A stretch of DNA of 64,000 nt from Burkholderiales bacterium (lineage in GTDB: Bacteria; Pseudomonadota; Gammaproteobacteria; Burkholderiales; Burkholderiaceae_C). The first letter of the stretch is position 1, and every line of letters begins with the position of its first letter. The stretch lies in assembly GCA_028868825.1 (NCBI GenBank), contig JAGWTU010000003.1:62001-126000 (forward strand), given 5' to 3'. This document shows positions 17,987-26,580 of the stretch, piece after piece. The notes beneath the pieces are model-generated. The model saw nothing but the letters and a program-made list of their open reading frames with translations. It was not told the DNA's origin and did no database searches. The translations under genes and the position numbers were made by a program.

Positions 17987-18771
17987 ACGCGCCGCTGCGC
18001 TTCGAGCGCGCCGGCGGCGTCGCGCTGCTGACGTTGAATCGCCCGGACCAGGGCAATGCGATCAGCCTGGAGATGGCGCGCGCGCTGCTCGACGCGTCGA
18101 CCGTCTGCGACGACGACGACTCGATCCGCTGCGTGCTCATCGCCGGCACCGGACGCATGTTCTGCGTCGGCGGCGACATCGGCGAATTCACCGCCGCCGG
18201 CGACGGCCTGAGCGCGCTCGTCAAGGGCTCGACCGGCTTTCTGCACATCGCCTTCGCCCGCTTCGCACGCATGGCCAAGCCGCTGGTCACCGCGATCAAC
18301 GGCCCGGCCGCCGGCGCCGGACTCAGCCTGGCGCTGCTCGGCGACATCGCGCTGGCCGCGCGCAGCGCGCATTTCACCGTCGCCTACACCGCCATCGGCC
18401 TCACGCCCGACGGCGGCGCGAGCTGGCTGCTGCCGCGCCTGGTGGGCCTGCGCCGCGCGCAGGAACTGGTGCTGACGAACCGCCGCGTCGGCGCCGAAGA
18501 GGCCGCCGCGATGGGCCTGGTGACGCGGGTCGTCGACGACGCCGAACTCGCGGCGCAGGCGCGCGCGCTCGCCGAGCAACTCGCCGCCGGGCCGACCCCA
18601 GCGCTGGGCCGCGCACGCCGGCTGCTGCACGACAGCGGCACGACGACATTCGAAACGCAGATGGAATCGGAGGCGCGCTCGATCGCCGATTCCTGCCGTA
18701 CCCCCGAGGGCCGCGAAGGCATCGCCGCCTTCATCGCCAAACGCAAACCCGAATTTGGAAACCCGTCATGA
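17983..18771 (+). CDS. Enoyl-CoA hydratase/isomerase family protein
   Basis: Crotonase-fold protein of 262 residues. Motifs: LLTLNRPDQGNAIS, then GTGRMFCVGGDIGEF for the first oxyanion-hole strand, and ITAINGPAAGAGLSLAL-like and IALAARSAHFTVAYTAIGLTPDGGASWLLPR around the active site. The Pro-Asp-Gly-Gly segment is common in PaaG-type isomerases/hydratases, where the Asp can be catalytic. Coupled by ATGA overlaps to the APH gene and the thiolase gene. Likely hydrates the enoyl-CoA made by the dehydrogenase, or shifts its double bond. Confidence 0.9.
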   Translation: MNAPLRFERAGGVALLTLNRPDQGNAISLEMARALLDASTVCDDDDSIRCVLIAGTGRMFCVGGDIGEFTAAGDGLSALVKGSTGFLHIAFARFARMAKPLVTAINGPAAGAGLSLALLGDIALAARSAHFTVAYTAIGLTPDGGASWLLPRLVGLRRAQELVLTNRRVGAEEAAAMGLVTRVVDDAELAAQARALAEQLAAGPTPALGRARRLLHDSGTTTFETQMESEARSIADSCRTPEGREGIAAFIAKRKPEFGNPS

Positions 18772-19928
18772 CCGAACAAGCCTTTATCGTCCAGGCCGTG
18801 CGCACCGCCGGCGGCCGCCGCGGCGGCAAACTCGCCGGCCGGCATCCGGCCGACCTCGCCGGCGAGGTGCTGAACGCGCTCGTCGATCGCAGCGGCATCG
18901 ATCCGGCGGCCATCGAGGACGTCATCCTCGGCTGCGTCGGCCAGGTCGGCGAGCAGAGCTTCCACATCGGCCGCAACGCGGTGATGGCCTCGCGGCTGCC
19001 CGACAGCGTGCCCGCGGTGACGATAGACCGCCAATGCGGATCGTCGCAGCAGGCGCTGCATTTCGCGGCGCAGGCCGTGATGTCCGGAACCCAGGACATG
19101 GTCATCGCCTGCGGCGTCGAAAGCATGACGCGGGTGCCGATGGGCGCGCCGGTCAAGCTGGCACTCGACGCAGGTCTAGGCGGGCCCTGGAGCGCGCGCA
19201 TCAAGGCGCGCTACGGCGTCGAGCAATTCAGCCAGTTCCATGGCGCCGAGGCGGTGGCGGCCAAATACGGCCTCACGCGCGCCGACCTCGACGCCTTCGC
19301 CCTGCTCAGCCACCAGCGCGCCGCCGCGGCGACGCGAGACGGCCTGTTCGCCGACGAGATCCTGCCGATCGCCATCGACGGCGGCCTGCACGCCAGCGAC
19401 GAAGGCATACGCGCCGATTCGACGCTGGCGTCGATAGGCGGCGTCAAGCTGCTGACCGAGGGCGGCGTCGTCAGCGCCGCCAACGCGAGCCAGATCTGCG
19501 ACGGCGCGTCGGGCGTGCTCGTCGTCAACGAACGCGCGCTCAAGGCCCATGGCCTGCAGCCGCTGGCGCGCGTGCACCAGATGACGGTGACCGCGGGCGA
19601 CCCGGTGATCATGCTCGAGGAGCCGATCCCGGCGACAAGGCGCGCGCTGCAGCGCGCCGGCATGAAGATGTCGGACATCGACCTCTACGAAGTCAACGAG
19701 GCCTTCGCGTCGATCCCTCTGGCGTGGCTGCGCGCGCTCGAAGCCGACCCGGCGCGGCTCAACGTGCGCGGCGGCGCGATCGCGCTCGGCCACCCGTTGG
19801 GCGCCTCGGGGACGCGGCTGATGACGACGCTGATCCACGCCTTGCGCAGCAGCGGCAAGCGCTACGGGCTGCAGACGATGTGCGAAGGCGGCGGGCTGAC
19901 CAACGTCACCATCGTCGAAGCGCTCTAG
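18768..19928 (+). CDS. Thiolase (acetyl-CoA C-acyltransferase)
   Basis: Biosynthetic/degradative-type thiolase of 386 residues that cleaves a 3-oxoacyl-CoA with CoA. The nucleophile is Cys90 in IDRQCGSSQQAL; the catalytic histidine lies in GGAIALGHPLGASG and the second cysteine in TMCEGGGLTN near the C-terminus. NEAF is also present. It overlaps the hydratase gene (ATGA) and is followed by the FadB-like gene, completing a full beta-oxidation turn within one operon: dehydrogenase, hydratase, hydroxyacyl-CoA dehydrogenase, thiolase. Confidence 0.94.
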   Translation: MTEQAFIVQAVRTAGGRRGGKLAGRHPADLAGEVLNALVDRSGIDPAAIEDVILGCVGQVGEQSFHIGRNAVMASRLPDSVPAVTIDRQCGSSQQALHFAAQAVMSGTQDMVIACGVESMTRVPMGAPVKLALDAGLGGPWSARIKARYGVEQFSQFHGAEAVAAKYGLTRADLDAFALLSHQRAAAATRDGLFADEILPIAIDGGLHASDEGIRADSTLASIGGVKLLTEGGVVSAANASQICDGASGVLVVNERALKAHGLQPLARVHQMTVTAGDPVIMLEEPIPATRRALQRAGMKMSDIDLYEVNEAFASIPLAWLRALEADPARLNVRGGAIALGHPLGASGTRLMTTLIHALRSSGKRYGLQTMCEGGGLTNVTIVEAL

Positions 19929-19937
19929 GTGGGCGCG

Positions 19938-22103
19938 ATGGACGGCAGGACCTGGCTGTACCGCGGCCGCACGCTCGGCGTGGTGCGCATCGACGGCGAA
20001 TTCGCCGAACTCGCCTTCGACCGCGAGGGCGAATCGGTCAACAAGCTCGATACGCTGGCGATGGACGAGCTGCGCGCGGCCACCGCGGCGATCGCCGCGA
20101 TCGCGGCGCAGGGGGCGCTGCGCGGGCTGCTCGTGACGAGCGCCAAGCCGGTGTTCATCGTCGGTGCCGACATCGGCGAGTTCGGCGCGATGTTCCGGCT
20201 GTCGGTCGACGCGATGGCGGCGCAGATTGCCGATTCGAACGCCGTGTTCACGGCCTTCGAGGACCTGGCGCTGCCGACGGTGGCGGCGATCAACGGCTAC
20301 GCGCTCGGCGGCGGGCTCGAATTCGCGCTCAGCGCCGCGCTGCGCGTGATGTCCGACGAGGCGCAGGTGGGCGTGCCCGAGGTCAAGCTCGGCATCTTCC
20401 CGGGCTTCGGCGGCACGGTGCGGCTGCCGCGCGTGGCCGGTGCCGCGGTCGCGCTCGAATGGGTCACCGGCGGTCGCTCGTACAAGCCGGCGCTGGCGCT
20501 GGCTGCGGGCGTCGTCGACGAGGTCGTCGCCGCACCCGCCTTGCGCGATGCCGCGCTGGCGCTGCTGCGCCGCGCCGCCGCCGGCGAGATCGACTGGCAC
20601 GCGCGCCAGCAGCGCAAGCGCGAGCCGATCGGCGTCGAGCCGCAGGCACCTTACGAGACGACGCTGGCGGCGCTGGAAGCCAAACGCCATCTGCACCAGG
20701 GCGCGGCCGCGACGGCACTGGCGCTCATGCGGCGCGGCGCGGCGCTGAACCGCGCCGACGCGCTCGTCGCCGAGCACCGCGCCTTCGCCGAGGTCGCCCG
20801 GACGCAGGCCGCGAGTTCGCTCGTGCAGACCTTCATGAGCGAACAGCAGCTGCGCAAGCTGAACAAGCAGCGCGCCGCCGCGGCGCGGACGGTGCGGCAT
20901 GGCGCCGTCGTCGGCGCCGGTGTGATGGGCACCGGCATCGCGCAGGTCAGTGCGCTGGCCGGCGTCGCGGTGCGGCTGACCGATGTCGACGGCGGCCGCG
21001 TCGATCGCGCCTTCACGGCGCTGGGCGAGCAATTGGCACGCCAGGTGCAGCGCGGACGGCTCAAGCCCGAGCGCGCGGCGGCGGCGCGCGCGGCCGTCAC
21101 GCCGCAGATCGACCACGCCGGATTCGACGCCATCGACTTCGCCGTCGAGGCCGTCGTCGAACGTCTCGACGTCAAGCGCGAGGTGCTCGCGGCCGTCGAG
21201 CGCGACGCCGGAGGCGACGCGGTGCTGGCGTCGAACACCTCGAGCTTTCGCATCGACGATCTCGCGCAGGCGCTGCAGCGGCCGCAGAACCTCGTCGGCC
21301 TGCATTTCTTCAATCCGGTGCCGGCGATGGCGCTGGTCGAGGTCGTGCGCGGCCGCCGCAGCAGCGATGCCGCGGTGGCCACCGCCGTCGGCTATGCGAA
21401 CGCGATCGGCAAGACGCCGGTCGTCGTCGCCGACGTGCCGGGTTTTCTCGTGAACCGCGTGCTCACGCCCTACATGCGCGCCTTCCTGCAGCTCGTCGAG
21501 GAAGGCGTCGATTACGCGGCGATCGACCGCGCGATGGAGGCCTTCGGTTGGCCATTAGGTCCGGCGGCGCTGCAGGATCTGGCCGGCATCGACGTCGGCG
21601 CCGCGGCCTGCGACGAGATCTCGGCCGGCTACGCCGAGCGCATGCCGCCTTTGCCGCGCAATGCGCTGCGGCTGCTCGCCGACGCCGGCCGGCTCGGGCG
21701 CAAGAGCGGCGGCGGCTTCTACCGCTACCCGGGCGGCGCGCAGGCGCAACGCGAACCGGCCGACGAGGCGCGGGCGCTGCTGGCCGCGATCCAGCCGGCC
21801 GGTGCGCACGCCACGCTCGACGACGCCGCCATCGTCGAGCGGCTGATGCTGCCGCTGATCATCGAGGCGGTGCGCGCGCTGGACGAGGGCGTCGTCGCCA
21901 ACGCCTGCGAGCTCGACCTCGCGCTGCTGCTCGGACTGGGCTTCCCGGCCTATCTCGGCGGCGCCTTGAAATACGCCGACTGGCTCGGGGCGGCCGAGGT
22001 CGTGTGTCGCGCCGATGCGCTCGCCCACCTGGGGCCCGCGTACCGAGCGACGGACGGGCTGCGCGAGCGGGCGCGGGCCGGGACGCGTTTCTACGCATCC
22101 TGA
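19938..22103 (+). CDS. FadB-like bifunctional enoyl-CoA hydratase / 3-hydroxyacyl-CoA dehydrogenase
   Basis: Multifunctional beta-oxidation protein of 721 residues. The N-terminal crotonase domain (to about residue 280) has VGADIGEF and INGYALGGGLEFAL with the hydratase glutamate region VPEVKLGIFPGFGGTVRLPR. The NAD-binding domain begins with GAVVGAGVMGTGIAQ near residue 325, and the C-terminal domains show NTSSFRIDDLA, GLHFFNPVPAMALVEVV and VADVPGFLVNR. An in-frame GTG exists at 19929, but AGGTGGG just ahead of the ATG at 19938 favours the latter. Last gene of the plus arm. It provides hydratase and dehydrogenase steps for the thiolase beside it. Confidence 0.93.
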   Translation: MDGRTWLYRGRTLGVVRIDGEFAELAFDREGESVNKLDTLAMDELRAATAAIAAIAAQGALRGLLVTSAKPVFIVGADIGEFGAMFRLSVDAMAAQIADSNAVFTAFEDLALPTVAAINGYALGGGLEFALSAALRVMSDEAQVGVPEVKLGIFPGFGGTVRLPRVAGAAVALEWVTGGRSYKPALALAAGVVDEVVAAPALRDAALALLRRAAAGEIDWHARQQRKREPIGVEPQAPYETTLAALEAKRHLHQGAAATALALMRRGAALNRADALVAEHRAFAEVARTQAASSLVQTFMSEQQLRKLNKQRAAAARTVRHGAVVGAGVMGTGIAQVSALAGVAVRLTDVDGGRVDRAFTALGEQLARQVQRGRLKPERAAAARAAVTPQIDHAGFDAIDFAVEAVVERLDVKREVLAAVERDAGGDAVLASNTSSFRIDDLAQALQRPQNLVGLHFFNPVPAMALVEVVRGRRSSDAAVATAVGYANAIGKTPVVVADVPGFLVNRVLTPYMRAFLQLVEEGVDYAAIDRAMEAFGWPLGPAALQDLAGIDVGAAACDEISAGYAERMPPLPRNALRLLADAGRLGRKSGGGFYRYPGGAQAQREPADEARALLAAIQPAGAHATLDDAAIVERLMLPLIIEAVRALDEGVVANACELDLALLLGLGFPAYLGGALKYADWLGAAEVVCRADALAHLGPAYRATDGLRERARAGTRFYAS

Positions 22104-22167
22104 CGGGCCCTCATCATGCGGCCGCGTCCGCGACCATCCTGCAATCATCGAACCAGGCAAGACACGC

Positions 22168-23595
22168 ATGCGCAATTCAAGACGCGATCGGCGACTCATC
22201 CAGGGGATCGCCACGATGGGCCTGCTGTGCGCCTGCGCGCAGCCGACGCGCGCCAGCGAGCCCCCGCCGCCTGCCGATTCCTGCCGCACCGCGGCGCCAT
22301 CGGTGGACCTGCTGCCGCGCGATCCGGCCAGCCGGGGCGAGCTGCTGCGCGCGGCGGCCTTCGATGCGACGATCTACGGCATGCCCGCGGTCCTGCAGTA
22401 CGAGCAGCTGTACCGCCAGGCCTGGGACCGGACTTCGGCCAGCTATACCGGCTTCAACCGCTTCCGCCACGAGCGCACGCTGGCCGGGCCGGACTATGCG
22501 ACCTTCCGGGTGCCGAACAGCGATACCCTGTATTCGACCGCCTGGATCGATCTCGGCCGCGGGCCGGTGGAAATCGACATTCCGCCGACGACCCTGCGCT
22601 ATTTCACGCTCAATATCTTCGACATCTTCGGCAATCCGGACAATCTCAGCAATCGCACGATCGGCTTCAAGGGTGGCCGTTTCCTGCTCGTGCCGCCGGG
22701 CTGGGACGGATCGGCTCCCGCCGGCGTCCAGGTCTGGCACGCGGGGACGGTCCAGCTCTGGATCCTGATGCGGGCCTTCGCCCAGTCCGACGCGGAAACC
22801 GTCGCGGCGCGCGCGTTCCAGGACCAGGTCCGGATCATCGCGCCCGCCGCCTCGGGTGATGCCGCCGCCGACCCGGCGCCGCCGATGCCGCGCGCCGGGG
22901 CACTCGGGTTTCTCGCCGTCCTCGACCATGTCCTGCGCGTCAACGGCTGCCTGCCGGGAGAAGAAGCGCTGGTGTCGCGCTTTCACACGCTGGGTGTCAT
23001 GGGCCGCAAGGCCTTCGATCCGGCCGCCCTCGACGCGACGGCGCTCGCGGCCATCGACAGCGGCTACCAGCTTGCCAGCACGCTGATAGGCCGCTCGAAA
23101 TCCCAGCTCGGCATGCCGGCCGGAACCGGCTGGATGAAGGTGGAAAAAGGCCATTACGGCTACGACTACGTGCGCCGGGCCGTGACCAATGCGGCCGGGC
23201 TCGGCGCCAATGTGCGCGAAGAGAACGCCTCGTACACGGCCTTCGTCGATGGTGACGGCAAGGCGCTCGATGGTGCCACCGCACGCTATCGGCTGAAGCT
23301 GACGACGCCGCCGCCGGTCGACGCCTTCTGGTCGGTCACGCTTTACGATGCCAGGACATTCGCCCTTTATCCGAATGCCCTGCACCGCTACCTGATCAGC
23401 GACCGCACGGCAGGGCTGAGGGTCGATGCCGACGGCGCGATCGAGATCGCGATGCAGCATGAACCGGCCAGCCAGGGCAACTGGTTGCCGGCACCGTCAG
23501 GCCCGTTCTTCGTCGTCATACGCGCCTATGGTCCGCAGCCACCGATGCTGACCGGCCAGTGGTTGCCGCCGGCCATCGCGGCCATCAAACCCTAG
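22168..23595 (+). CDS. Exported DUF1254/DUF1214 protein (first of a convergent pair)
   Basis: Exported protein of 475 residues. A basic N-terminus (RNSRRDRR) and hydrophobic GIATMGLLCACAQ suggest a signal peptide, possibly a lipoprotein signal cleaved at LCAC. The DUF1254 part is seen as the YGMPAVLQYEQLY and FRVPNSDTLYSTAWIDLGRGPVEI region; the DUF1214 part as PPPVDAFWSVTLYD, RYLISDRTAGL and GNWLPAP...FFVVIRAYGP. The biochemical role of this family is not established. The gene ends 16 bp from the stop of a paralogue on the other strand. It follows the beta-oxidation operon by 64 bp but has no obvious link to it. Confidence 0.85.
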   Translation: MRNSRRDRRLIQGIATMGLLCACAQPTRASEPPPPADSCRTAAPSVDLLPRDPASRGELLRAAAFDATIYGMPAVLQYEQLYRQAWDRTSASYTGFNRFRHERTLAGPDYATFRVPNSDTLYSTAWIDLGRGPVEIDIPPTTLRYFTLNIFDIFGNPDNLSNRTIGFKGGRFLLVPPGWDGSAPAGVQVWHAGTVQLWILMRAFAQSDAETVAARAFQDQVRIIAPAASGDAAADPAPPMPRAGALGFLAVLDHVLRVNGCLPGEEALVSRFHTLGVMGRKAFDPAALDATALAAIDSGYQLASTLIGRSKSQLGMPAGTGWMKVEKGHYGYDYVRRAVTNAAGLGANVREENASYTAFVDGDGKALDGATARYRLKLTTPPPVDAFWSVTLYDARTFALYPNALHRYLISDRTAGLRVDADGAIEIAMQHEPASQGNWLPAPSGPFFVVIRAYGPQPPMLTGQWLPPAIAAIKP

Positions 23596-23611
23596 GCTTG
23601 CGCCGGCCTGT

Positions 23612-25093
23612 TCAGTCGATGCGCTCGATCGGTGGCGGCATCCAGCGCTGCAGCAGGATCTCCTCGCTCGGCTGGTACAGGCGCAACATGAGGTAGAACG
23701 GCCGGTCCCGGTCGACGGGCAGCCAGTTCGGTGCCGGCACGCCGGGCGGCAAGGCGGCCGCGACCAGGACGGTCAGGCCGCCATCGGCATCGTGCACGAG
23801 TCCCGGCGATCGATCACCGATCGAGTAGCGCGCGGCCGCATTCGGCATCATGCGGCCCTTGTCGTCGTAGGCGGTGACCGACCAGAAAGCGCCGACCGGC
23901 GGGTAAAGGCCGGCTGCGAAGTGGATGCGATAGACGTGGCGGCCATCGAGCGCCGATCCGCTTGCATCGACGCGGGCCAGCGGATAGATCGCCTCCTCGG
24001 GAATCGCGACATTGGGTTGATCCTTGGCCACGCCCGCCCGCAGCAGATAGTCGCTGCCGAAACGCGGGCCGCGATAATTGATGGTCCAGCCGTTGCGCTG
24101 CAATCCGAGTTCGCGCGAGCGGGCATCGACGAGTCGTCGCCCGGCCTCGAAGCCCGTTTCGATGGCCGCCTTCTGAGCCTCGGACCAGCGATCCGGATGA
24201 AACTCCAGTCCGGGCCCGATGCCGAGACCCCGCAGTGAATCGATGATGGCCGCATCTTTCGGCAGCACGGTCCATTCCTGCAATACGCGATTCAGCCGGG
24301 CCAGGAATGCCAGATCGTCGGGCAGTTGCTCGCCGGCCATCGTCAATGGCGTCGCGGCCCGCATGGCGGCGGGCCGCCGGTTCCCCATCTGCCAGTCCTT
24401 CCAGCTCCACAGCGCGAGGCGATCCTGCAGCGCATGCACGGCGGGATATTCGGCCGCGCTGCGCACGAGGATGCGGCCGGCGATGAGGAGAAACCGCGTG
24501 GCGCTCGGCACGTCGACCATGCCTGGGGGCGCCTGGCCCGCGTCACCGGGCCCGTGGATGAAGATCGGCGGCAATTGGCCGCCGTGCGTGCGCTGGCCCA
24601 GCGACTGCTCCGCCGAGGTGTCGGCGAAGATCATCGAGAACGTGTAGTAACGCCGGCCGAAATCCGGTGCCGTCATGACGATCGGGCCGTCCTGGAGGTC
24701 GAGCCAGGCCAGCGAATAGATCGTGTCGTTGTTGAGGCCGACGCCGGCATGGTTCTCGGGGCCGGCGAGGATCCTGCCGTGGACGAACGCATTCAGCGGA
24801 TGGGTGGGTCGGCCGGCCGCACCGCGGGCGAACGCGTCCTTCAACTCGGCCTGGTGCATCAGCGGCATGCCCCAGACATAGGCGCGGGTGGCCAGGCTCG
24901 CGAGGTCGGTGGCCGGGGTGCCGAACAGGCGATCGTTGATGCGCTGCCATTCCGAGGCCGTATGAACGCTGCGCTTCGTGGTGGCATCGACGGCATTCGC
25001 CTCGCTTGCGCCTGCCGGCACGAGGGCCTGCGCGCCGCAGCAAATGATCATCGCCGCCCAGGGATGGCGCCGGATCCACCAGATTGATTGCAT
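23612..25093 (-). CDS. Exported DUF1254/DUF1214 protein (second of a convergent pair)
   Basis: Protein of 493 residues with the same architecture as its convergent neighbour: a signal peptide (IRRHPWAAMIICCGAQALVPAGASEA), YVWGMPLMHQAELKDAF, GLNNDTIYSLAWLDLQDGPIV and the C-terminal PPVGAFWSVTAYDDKGRM, RYSIGDRSPGL and APNWLPVDRDRPFYLMLRLY. Identity with the neighbour is visible in motifs but the two are well diverged. The ATG at 25093 is divergent from the decayed glycosidase gene, so both would share the gap 25094-25228. Function unknown; pairing of two family members is common enough to suggest related roles. Confidence 0.85.
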   Translation of the reverse strand: MQSIWWIRRHPWAAMIICCGAQALVPAGASEANAVDATTKRSVHTASEWQRINDRLFGTPATDLASLATRAYVWGMPLMHQAELKDAFARGAAGRPTHPLNAFVHGRILAGPENHAGVGLNNDTIYSLAWLDLQDGPIVMTAPDFGRRYYTFSMIFADTSAEQSLGQRTHGGQLPPIFIHGPGDAGQAPPGMVDVPSATRFLLIAGRILVRSAAEYPAVHALQDRLALWSWKDWQMGNRRPAAMRAATPLTMAGEQLPDDLAFLARLNRVLQEWTVLPKDAAIIDSLRGLGIGPGLEFHPDRWSEAQKAAIETGFEAGRRLVDARSRELGLQRNGWTINYRGPRFGSDYLLRAGVAKDQPNVAIPEEAIYPLARVDASGSALDGRHVYRIHFAAGLYPPVGAFWSVTAYDDKGRMMPNAAARYSIGDRSPGLVHDADGGLTVLVAAALPPGVPAPNWLPVDRDRPFYLMLRLYQPSEEILLQRWMPPPIERID

Positions 25094-25228
25094 ACGATGA
25101 TCCCGCGCCTGCGCTTTCGATTCGATCGCGGGACTCAGTCTAGCGGTTCGTGCTTCCTCTTGCGCAGGGCAGGAAGTCGCGATCGCGGGCGGCCCGCCCG
25201 CCGCCGCGCCGGCATTCTCCGGCTCGCC

Positions 25229-26552
25229 ATGGCGGCGCTCGCGCTGGTCGCGGCGTCGGCGCAGGCGGTCGATGCGACCAGCGAATTCGACCAACGGGAG
25301 CGCGATTGGCGCAACGGCGCCATCGTCTACCAGGTCCTCGTCGACCGCTACGTGCCCGCCGCGGACCTGGCCGCCAAGCGCAGCCTGTACCCGCCGCCCA
25401 AGCGCCTGCGCGACTGGTCGGAGGTGCCCCGGCGCGGCGTCGACCTCGCCGACGCGAAGCTCAACAGCCAGGAGCTCGACTTCTGGGGCGGCGACCTGCG
25501 CAGCCTCGGCACCCGCCTCGCCTACGTGCAGCAGCTCGGCGCCGACGTGCGCTATCTGAATCCCATCCACCTCGCCTACACGAACCATAAATACGACGCA
25601 CTCGATTTCAAGCAGATCTCGCCCGAATACGGCGACCGTGACGATTTCAGGCGCCTTGCGGCGCAGGTGCATGCGCTGGGCATGAAGGTCGTGCTCGACG
25701 GGGTGTTCAACCACATGGGACGCAACGCGCCGATCTTCCAGGACGCGTTCAGGAACCCCGACAGCCCGTGGCGGGGCTGGTTCCATATCGGGCCGCAGTA
25801 CCCCGGCGGTGCACCCGTGTGGTCCGGCTATCAGAACCTGCCCGAACTCAACCTCGAGAATCCGGCCGTGCGCCGCGACCTCTACGAGGCCCCCGATTCG
25901 GTCGTGCAAAGCTACCTGCGCGACGGCGCGGACGGCTGGCGGCTGGACACGGCGTTCGAGCTGGGCCCGAAATACCTGCGCGACCTGACCGACGCGGCAC
26001 ATCGCAGCAAGCCGGGTTCGCTGGTCGTCGGCGAGATCGTCAATTACCCCGGCACCTGGTTGAAATCGATCGACGCGGTGATGAACTTCAGCCTGCGGCA
26101 GATCGTGCTCGGCGCCGAGCTCGGCATGCGCGGCGGACCCGACCCCGAGAACCGCGGCCCGATGCGCTGGGACCTGCTGCGCGACGACAACCCGGACCTG
26201 GCCTGGATGAAGCGGCTCATCGCGCTGCGCAAGCAGCACCGCGCGCTGCGCATCGGCAATTGCAGGACGGTCGAATCCGACCACCTGATGGCCTTCGAGC
26301 GCTATACCGACCGGGCGCTGGAAACCGTCGTCGTGATCGCCAACCCGACGGCGGCGCCGGTGCGCGAACGCATCATGATCGCCAATCCGTACCTGCTCGA
26401 CGACACGCCGATGGTGGACATGCTGGCGGCGCCCGATGCGCCGGCGGTGGCCTCGGTCGGCGACCGTCACCGTGCCGGCCGAGACCGTCCGGGTGCTGGC
26501 GCCGAAGCGGCCATCGCTCGGCGGCTACGACCGCTACAAGCGCGTGCCCTGA
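25229..26552 (+). pseudogene. Decayed GH13 alpha-amylase-family glycosidase
   Basis: Exported glycoside hydrolase of family 13, probably inactive. The signal peptide MAALALVAASAQA is followed by IVYQVLVDRYVP, VVLDGVFNHMG (region I), DGWRLDTAFE with the nucleophile Asp (region II) and VVGEIVNYPG with the acid/base Glu (region III). After MNFSLRQIV the sequence jumps straight to GAELGMRGGPDPENRGPMRW. The segment that should lie between, about 75 residues with the NHD region and third catalytic Asp, is missing in frame near 26100-26112. A +1 shift near 26455 then takes the frame away from a well-conserved end (TVTVPAETVRVLAPKRP...) that stops at 26552. In-frame starts further upstream (to 25088) exist; I chose the ATG before the hydrophobic stretch. 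Confidence 0.75.
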
Positions 26553-26580
26553 ACCCCGCCGGCGGCGTGTACGGCCGACA

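Noticed and set aside
18755..22768. A 1337-codon open frame over the thiolase, FadB-like and DUF1254 genes in another frame.
   Set aside because: Arginine/alanine-rich shadow of three well-supported genes; no family motif.
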